Source: Megalopta genalis | Taxonomy: Eukaryota > Arthropoda > Insecta > Hymenoptera > Halictidae | Length of the DNA: 64,000 nucleotides | NCBI RefSeq assembly: GCF_051020955.1 | Contig: NW_027476094.1 | Location: 1,273,501 to 1,337,500 of the forward strand | Direction of reading: 5' to 3' | Shown: piece after piece, positions 56,963 to 64,000 of the stretch | How the letters are laid out: each line of letters begins with the position of its first letter | Position numbering within the stretch: position 1 is the first letter of the stretch | Notes under the pieces: model-generated | Told to the model about the DNA's origin: nothing | Database searches by the model: none | What the model saw: the letters and a program-made list of their open reading frames with translations, nothing else | Position numbers and translations under genes: made by a program

Positions 56963-57313
56963 CTAGAACAACAAGAACAACAAGAACACCAAGAACACCA
57001 AGAATAAAAAGAACAACAAGAACAACAAGAACATCAAGAACAACAACAACATGAACAACAAGAACGTCAACAACCAGAACAACAACAACAACAACAACAA
57101 GAACAAAAAGAACAACAACAACATGAACAGCAAGAACATCAACAACCAGAACAACAAGAACAACAACAGCAACAAGAGCAACAAGAACCACAACGCCAAG
57201 AACAACAACAACAAGAACAACAAAAACAAGAACAACAAGAACAACAACAAGAACAACATGAACAGCAAAAACAACAAGAACGACAAGAACAACAAGAACA
57301 ACAAGAACAACAG
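51266..57313 (+). CDS. Longest single-phase Q/E reading frame (phase 2); coding only if UAR is read as Gln
   Basis: This is the longest stretch without a frame junction: 6,048 bases, about 2,016 codons. It reads mainly Gln-Gln-Glu with Arg, Gly, Pro, His, Asp, Leu and Lys variants. It has no Met codon, so no start can be placed, and no recognisable domain. About 20 TAA or TAG codons are in frame (among them 51347, 51488, 52292, 52343, 52721, 53762, 53777, 54542, 54593, 55304, 55355, 55460 and TAG 56333), plus the window's only in-frame TGA at 53036-53038. If TGA is a true stop the frame splits there. In the standard code it is not a gene. It could equally be satellite DNA. Confidence 0.2.
51574..51895 (+). 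repeat. Perfect CAACAAGAA run, about 320 bases
   Basis: Starts after a single GAG at 51571 and ends at a cluster of GAG triplets (51896 on). With the shorter run just upstream (51491-51570) the stretch is almost invariant for 400 bases. Confidence 0.85.
52050..55310 (+). repeat. About 0.8 kb tandem marked by the QHLPEPQQHE motif
   Basis: The CAT codon that opens the motif occurs at 52175, 53585, 54365 and 55184, giving spacings of 1,410, 780 and 819 bases. At 53585 and 54365 the motif is doubled with a 57-base offset (second CAT at 53642 and 54422), as it is at 44827 and 44884. Each copy is preceded by a GAA-CAG-CAA-GAA cluster and a poly-Gln tract, and followed by CGG and the GAATAACAAG element. 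Confidence 0.68.
53063..53297 (+). repeat. Perfect CAACAAGAA run, about 235 bases, downstream of the lone TGA
   Basis: Begins after a GGA codon 27 bases downstream of TGA 53036 and ends where the six-mer CAAGAA appears. Nothing else in the surrounding 400 bases marks a gene end. Confidence 0.8.
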
Positions 57314-57962
57314 AACAACCAGCACAACAAGAACAACAAGAACAACAAGAACAACAAGAACAACAAGAACAACAAGAACAACAACAACAACAACGACAAC
57401 AACAAGAACAACAACAACAAGAACAAGAACAACGGGAACACAACAACAAGAACCAGAACAACGGGAACAACAACGACGAGAGCAACAAGAACAACAAGAA
57501 CAACAAGAACCATAAGAACAAGAACAACAAGAACAACAAGAACAACAAGAACAACAAGAACAAGAAGAACAACAACAAGATCAACAAGAACAACAAGAAC
57601 AACTACAACAAGATCAACAAGAACAACAGCAACATGAACAACAAGAAAAACAAGAACAACAAGAACAACAAGAACAACAAGAACAACAAGAACAACAAGA
57701 ACAACAAGAACAACAAGAACCACAAGAACAACAAGAACAACAAGAACAACAAGAACAACAAGAACAACAAGAACAACAAGAACAACAAGAACAACAAGAA
57801 CAACAAGAACAACAAGAACAACAAGAACAACAAGAACAACAAGAACAACAAGAACAACAAGAACAACAAGAACAACAAGAACAACAAGAACAACAAGAAC
57901 AACAAGAACAACAAGAACAACAAGAACAACAAGAACAACAAGAACAACAAGAACAACAAGAA

Positions 57963-57993
<31 letters not shown>

Positions 57994-58283
57994 AAGAGCA
58001 ACAAGAGCAACAAGAGCAACAAGAACAACAAGAACAACAAGAACAACAAGAACAACAAGAACAACAAGAACAACAAGAACAACAAGAACAACAAGAACAA
58101 CAAGAACAACAAGAACAACAAGAACAACAAGAACAACAAGAACAACAAGAACAACAAGAGCAACAAGAACAAGAACAGCAAGAACAACAACAACAACAAC
58201 AACAACAAGAACAACAGGAACAACAACAGCAAGAACAACAAGAACAACAAGAACAACAAGAACAACAAGAACAACAAGAACAA

Positions 58284-58316
<33 letters not shown>

Positions 58317-58340
58317 GAACAAGAACAAGAACAACGGGAA
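57313..58340 (+). repeat. Third T4-T3 pair and following nine-mer run
   Basis: The Q/E frame is in phase 1 at 57313-57438 and phase 0 at 57441-58340. TAA lies at 57513, after CCA as in the two sister copies. A perfect nine-mer run covers about 57724-57977, then a GAG-rich patch (57978-58020) and a poly-Gln tract. A further T3 closes the block at 58335-58345. The upstream 300 bases (about 57180-57310) copy 47730-47860 and 49820-49945. Confidence 0.68.
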
Positions 58341-58342
58341 CA

Positions 58343-61300
58343 CAACAACAAGAACAACAAGAACCAGAACAACGGGAACAACAACGACGAGAGCAACAAG
58401 AACAACAAGAACAACAAGAACAATAAGAACAACAAGAACAACAAGAACAAGAAGAACAACAAGAACAAGAAGAACAACAACAAGATCAACAAGAACAACA
58501 AGAACAACTACAACAAGATCAACAAGAACAACAGCAACATGAACAACAAGAAAAACAAGAACAACAAGAACAACAAGAACAACAAGAACAAGAACAACAA
58601 GAACAACAAGAACAACAAGAACCACAAGAACAACAAGAACAACAAGAACAACAAGAACAACAAGAACAACAAGAACAACAAGAACAACAACAAGAACAAC
58701 GAGAACAAAAAGAATAACAAGAACAAGAAGAACAACAAGAACAACAAGAGCAACAAGAGCAACAATAACAACAAGAACAACAAGAACAACAAGAACAACA
58801 AGAACAACAAGAAAAACAAGAACAAGAACAACAACATCAACCAGAACAACAACAACATGAACAACAAGAACAACAACAGCAACAACAACAACAAGGACAA
58901 CAAGAACAACAAGAGCAAAAAGAACAACAAGAACAACGAGAACAACGAGAACAACGAGAACAACGAGAACAACAACAAGAACAACAACAACAAGGACAAC
59001 AAGAACAACAAGAACAAAAGGAACGACAAGAACAACGAGAACAACGAGAACAACGAGAACAACGAGAACAACAACAAGAACAACAACAACAACAACAACA
59101 ACTAGAACAACAAGAACAACAAGAACACCAAGAACAACAAGAACAACAAGAACGACAAGAACAACAACAACAACAACAACAAGAACAAAAAGAACAACAA
59201 CAACATAAACAACAAGAACATCAACAACCAGAACAACAACAGCAACAACAGCAACAACAGCAACAAGGGCAACAAGAGCAACAAGAGCAACAAGAGCAAC
59301 AAGAGCAACAAGAGCAACAAGAACAACGAGAACAACGAGAACAACGAGAACAACGAGAACAACAAGAACAACAACAACAACAACAACAACTAGAACAACA
59401 AGAACAACAAGAACACCAAGAACAACAAGAACAACAAGAACGACAAGAACAACAAGAACATCAAGAACAACAAGAACAACAAGACCAAGAACAACAACAA
59501 CAACAACAAGAACAAAAAGAACAACAACAACATAAACAACAAGAACATCAACAACCAGAACAACAACAGCAACAACAGCAACAACAGCAACAAGAGCAAC
59601 AAGAGCAACAAGAGCAACAAGAGCAACAAGAGCAACAAGAACAACGAGAACAACGAGAACAACGAGAACAACGAGAACAACGAGAACAACGAGAACAACA
59701 ACAACAAGGACAACTAGAACAACAACAAGAGGAACAACAAGAACAACATGAACAACAAGAACAATAAGAACAAAAAGAACAACAAGAACAACAAGAACAA
59801 CAAGAACAACAAGAACAACAAGAACAACAAGAACAATAAGAACAACAAGAACAACAAGAACAACAACAAGATCAACAAGAACAAGTACAACAAGATCAAC
59901 AAGAACAACAAGAACAAGTACAACAAGATCAACAAGAACAACAGCAACATGAACAACAAGAAAAACAAGAACAACAAGAACAACAAGAACAACAAGAACA
60001 ACAAGAACAACAAGAACAACAGGAACAACAAGAACAACAAGAACAACAAGAACAACAAGAACAACATGAACAGAAAGAACAGCAAGAACAACAAGAACAA
60101 CAAGAACAACAAGAACAACAAGAACAAGAACAGGAAGAACAACAACTACAACAAGAACAACAAAAACAAGAACAACAACAAGAACAACACGAACAACAAC
60201 AAGAACAACAAGAACAACAAGAACAACAAGAACAACAAGAACAACATGAACAACAAGAACAACAAGAACAACAGGAACGACAAGAACAACAAGAACAACA
60301 AAAACAACAAGAACAACAAGAGCAACAAGAACAAGAACAGCAAGAACAACAACAACAACAACAAGAACAACAGGAACAACAACAGCAAGAACAACAAGAA
60401 CAACAAGAACAACAAGAGCAAAAAAAACAACAAGAACAAGAACGACAACATCTACCAGAACCACAACAACATGAACAGCAAGAACAAGAACAACAACAAC
60501 AACAACAACAAGAACAAAAAGAACAACAACAACATAAACAACAAGAACATCAACAACCAGAACAACAACAGCAACAACAGCAACAAGAGCAACAAGAGCA
60601 ACAAGAGCAACATGAGCAACAAGAGCAACAAGAGCAACAAGAGCAACAAGAACAACAAGAACAACAAGAACAACAACAAGAACAACAACAACAACAACTA
60701 GAACAACAAGAACAACAAGAACACCAAGAACAACAAGAACAACAAGAACAACAAGAACAACAAGATCAACAACAACATGAACAAGAAGAACATCAACAAC
60801 CAGAACAACAACAGCAACAAGAGCAACAAAAGCAACAAGAGCAACAAGAACGACAAGAACGACAAGAACAACAAGATCAACAAGAGCAACAAGAACAACA
60901 AGAATAACAAGAACAACAAGAACAACAACAACAAGGACAACTAGAACAACAACAAGAAGAACAACAAGAACAACATGAACAACGAGAACAACGAGAACAA
61001 CGAGAACAACGAGAACAACGAGAACAACGAGAACAACAACAACAAGGACAACTAGAACAACAACAAGAAGAACAACAAGAACAACATGAACAACAAGAAC
61101 AATAAGAACAACAAGAACAACAAGAACAACAAGAACAACAAGAACAACAAGAACAACAAGAACAACAAGAACAACGAGAACGAGAACAACGAGAACAACA
61201 AGAACAACAAGAACAACGAGAACGAGAACAACGAGAACAACGAGAACAACAACAACAAGGACAACTAGAACAACAACAAGAAGAAGAACAAGAACAACAT

Positions 61301-61867
61301 GAACAACAAGAACAACAAGAACAACAAGAACAACAAGAACAACAAGAACAACAAGAACAACAAGAACAACAAGAACAACGAGAACAACAAGAACAACAAG
61401 AACAACGAGAACAACGAGAACAACGAGAACAACGAGAACAACGAGAACAACGAGAACAACGAGAACAACGAGAACAACAAGAACAACCAGAACAGCAAGA
61501 AGAACAACCAGAACAGCAAGAAGAACAACAAGAACAACAAGAACAACAAGAACAACAAGATCAACAAAAGCAACAAGAACAACAAGAACAACAAGAACAA
61601 CAAGAACAACAAGAACAACAAGAACAACAAGAACAACAAGAACAACAAGAACAACAAGAACAACAAGAACAACAAGAACAACAAGAACAACAAGAACAAC
61701 AAGAACTACCACAATAACAAGGACAACAACTACAACTACAACAAGAACAACAACAACAACAGGAACAACAAGAACCACAACGCCAAGAACAACAACAACA
61801 AGAACAACAAAAACAAGAACAACAAGAACAACAACAAGAACAACAAAAACAAGAACAACATGAACAA

Positions 61868-61916
<49 letters not shown>

Positions 61917-62251
61917 AAGAGCAACAAGAGCAACAAGAACAACAAGATCAACAAGAACAACAAGGACAACAACAACAAGAACAACAAGGACAACAACAAC
62001 AACAAGGACAACTAGAACAACAACAAGAAGAACAACAAGAACAACATGAACAGCAAAAACAACAAGAACAACAAGAACAACAAGAACAACAAGAACAACA
62101 AGAACAACAAGAACAACAAGAACAACAAGAACAACAAGAACAACAAGAACAACAAGAACAACAAGAACAACAAGAACAACAAGAACAACAAGAACAACAA
62201 GAACAACAAGAACAACAAGAACAACAAGAACAACAAGAACAACAAGAACAA

Positions 62252-62284
<33 letters not shown>

Positions 62285-62330
62285 GAACAACAAGAACAAC
62301 AAGAACAACAAGAACAACAAGAACAACAAG

Positions 62331-62361
<31 letters not shown>

Positions 62362-62518
62362 ACAACAACAACAAGAACAAGAACAACAACAACAAGAACA
62401 ACAAGAACAAGAACAACGGGAACAACAACGACGAGAGCAACAAGAACAACAAGAACAACAAGAACAATAAGAACAACAAGAACAACAAGAACAACAAGAA
62501 CAACAAGAACAACAAGAC
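58343..62518 (+). CDS. Single-phase Q/E reading frame near the right end (phase 2); coding only if UAR is read as Gln
   Basis: Runs 1,392 codons from a T3 junction to a T1 junction. TAA lies at 58424, 58715, 58766, 59765, 59837, 60905, 61103, 61715 and 62468; there is no TGA. The intervals 58769-59764 and 59840-60904 are open even in the standard code. This part is the most diverse of the window, with Gln-Val-Gln (GTA) near 59885 and 59918, Arg-Glu-Arg-Glu near 61178 and 61222, and poly-Glu (GAA GAA GAA) near 61279. It has no start codon and no known domain. Confidence 0.18.
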
Positions 62519-63292
62519 AACATGAACAGCAAGAACAACTTGAACAACAAGAACAACCGGAACAACAAGAACAACCAGAACAACAACAACAAGGACAACT
62601 AGAACAACAACAAGAAGAACAACAAGAACAACATGAACAACAAGAACAACAAGAACAACAAGAACAACAAGAACAACAAGAACAACGAGAACAACAAGAA
62701 CAACAAGAACAACAAGAACAACAAGAACAACAAGAACAACAAGAACAACAAGAACAACAAGAACAACAAGAACAACAAGAACAACAAGAACAACAAGAAC
62801 AACAAGAACAACAAGAACAACAAGAACAACAAGAACAACAAGAACAACAAGAACAACAAGAACAACAAGAACAACAAGAACAACAAGAACAACAAGAACA
62901 ACAAGAACAACAAGAACAACAAGAACAACAAGAACAACAAGAACAACAAGAACAACAAGAACAACAACAACAAGGACAACTAGAACAACAACAAGAAGAA
63001 CAACAAGAACAACATGAACAACGAGAACAACGAGAACAACGAGAACAACAAGAACAACAAGAACAACAAGAACAACAAGAACAACAAGAACAACAAGAAC
63101 AACAAGAACAACAAGAACAACAAGAACAACAAGAACAACAAGAACAACAAGAACAACAAGAACAACAAGAACAACAAGAACAACAAGAACAACAAGAACA
63201 ACAAGAACAACAAGAACAACAACAACAACAACAACAACGACAACAAGAACAACAAGAACAACAAGAACAACAAGAACAACAAGAACAACAAG

Positions 63293-63323
<31 letters not shown>

Positions 63324-64000
63324 ACAACAACAACAAGAACAAGAACAACAACAACAAGAACAACAAGAACAAGAACAACGGGAACAACAACGACGAGAGC
63401 AACAAGAACAACAAGAACAACAAGAACAATAAGAACAACAAGAACAACAAGAACAACAAGAACAACAAGAACAACAAGACAACATGAACAGCAAGAACAA
63501 CTTGAACAACAAGAACAACCGGAACAACAAGAACAACCAGAACAACAACAACAAGGACAACTAGAACAACAACAAGAAGAACAACAAGAACAACATGAAC
63601 AACAAGAACAACAAGAACAACAAGAACAACAAGAACAACAAGAACAACGAGAACAACAAGAACAACAAGAACAACAAGAACAACAAGAACAACAAGAACA
63701 ACAAGAACAACAAGAACAACAAGAACAACAAGAACAACAAGAACAACAAGAACAACAAGAACAACAAGAACAACAAGAACAACAAGAACAACAAGAACAA
63801 CAAGAACAACAAGAACAACAAGAACAACAAGAACAACAAGAACAACAAGAACAACAAGAACAACAAGAACAACAAGAACAACAAGAACAACAAGAACAAC
63901 AACAACAAGGACAACTAGAACAACAACAAGAAGAACAACAAGAACAACATGAACAACGAGAACAACGAGAACAACGAGAACAACGAGAACAACGAGAACA
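62012..64000 (+). repeat. About two copies of a unit near 965 bases at the right edge
   Basis: Copy one lies at about 62012-62979 and copy two at about 62980-63914, and a third begins before the window ends. T1 recurs at 62516 and 63478 (962 bases apart). Both copies carry the rare Leu codon CTT near 62537 and 63499, a T change not seen elsewhere. TAA lies at 62468 and 63430. Each half ends with a long perfect nine-mer run (about 62690-62963 and 63652-63898). The small unit size suggests the array continues outside the window with this period. Confidence 0.75.

Larger units (their letters stand above)
1..64000 (+). repeat. Giant CAACAAGAA-derived tandem array filling the window
   Basis: The whole window is built from the 9-base core CAACAAGAA and single-base variants of it, with no interruption by unique sequence. 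T is rare on this strand and occurs only in a few recurrent variant codons (CAT, GAT, CTA, TAA and scarce GTA, TAT, TAC, CTT). In the Q/E frame the core reads Gln-Gln-Glu; the other two + frames read Asn-Lys-Asn and Thr-Arg-Thr, and the minus frames read Leu/Phe, Val/Leu and Cys/Ser. Neither end shows an array boundary. Whether this is an exon of a giant protein or a satellite cannot be settled here. Every long reading frame on either strand is a by-product of the low T content, so frame length alone is not evidence of coding. Confidence 0.97.

Noticed and set aside
51030..57602. Minus-strand reading frame of about 2,190 codons, rich in Val, Leu and Phe
   Set aside because: It exists because the complement of a T-poor strand has few stop triplets. 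It reads through several Q/E frame phases as monotonous Val-Leu, Leu-Phe and Cys-Ser repeats with no domain, and similar frames occur throughout the window.
1..64000. CRISPR array or phage-type repeat
   Set aside because: There are no constant repeats separated by unique spacers; the nine-mer is continuous.
1..64000. Purine-pyrimidine mirror repeat forming triplex DNA
   Set aside because: The strand is regularly interrupted by C, so no long pure purine tract exists.

Overview
All 64,000 bases are one low-complexity tandem array. The 9-base core is CAACAAGAA, read on the + strand, which is almost free of T. It varies by point changes (GAG, CAG, CGA, GGA, CCA, CAT, GAT, CTA, TAA) and is built into higher-order repeats of about 0.8 to 10 kb. 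I find no unique-sequence gene, RNA gene, transposase, CRISPR array, promoter or terminator. Both window ends lie inside the array. A tract like this suggests a eukaryote; the sequence does not identify the species.

The informative frame on the + strand reads Gln-Gln-Glu repeats (called the Q/E frame here). In it the common changes give Gln, Glu, Arg, Gly, Pro, His, Asp, Leu or Lys, and GAA/GAG and CAA/CAG alternate. It contains about 150 in-frame TAA or TAG codons and one TGA (53036-53038). Several TAA codons occupy positions that are CAA in sister copies. Either this is a non-coding satellite, perhaps decayed from a Q/E-rich gene, or it belongs to an organism that reads UAR as Gln, as many ciliates, hexamitid diplomonads, some oxymonads and some green algae do. 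The sequence alone does not decide.

The Q/E frame is cut into 36 segments by 35 single-base junctions. Thirty-four are -1 shifts, and they fall into four recurrent motifs: T1 (GACAACATGAAC, 14 sites), T2 (GAAAAGACGAAC, 8), T3 (CGGGAACACAAC, 8) and T4 (CAACAGAAC, 4). One is +1, in an A-run near 24420. 'Phase' below means codon start coordinate modulo 3.

Layout: 1-182 is the tail of a unit. From 180 to 44449 there are eleven T1-to-T1 units, each with exactly one T2 or one T3 inside. From 44452 to 62518 T1 is absent; this part holds T4-T3 pairs, an approximately 0.8 kb tandem marked by a His-Leu-Pro-Glu-Pro motif, and a block matching 44.7-46.6 kb at a distance of 10,300 bases. From about 62012 to the end are about two copies of a unit near 965 bases. 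Long-range copies include 7.68 kb (2.9-10.6 against 10.6-18.2 kb), 6,169 bases (24.6-30 against 30-36 kb) and 2,086 bases (47.6 against 49.7 kb).
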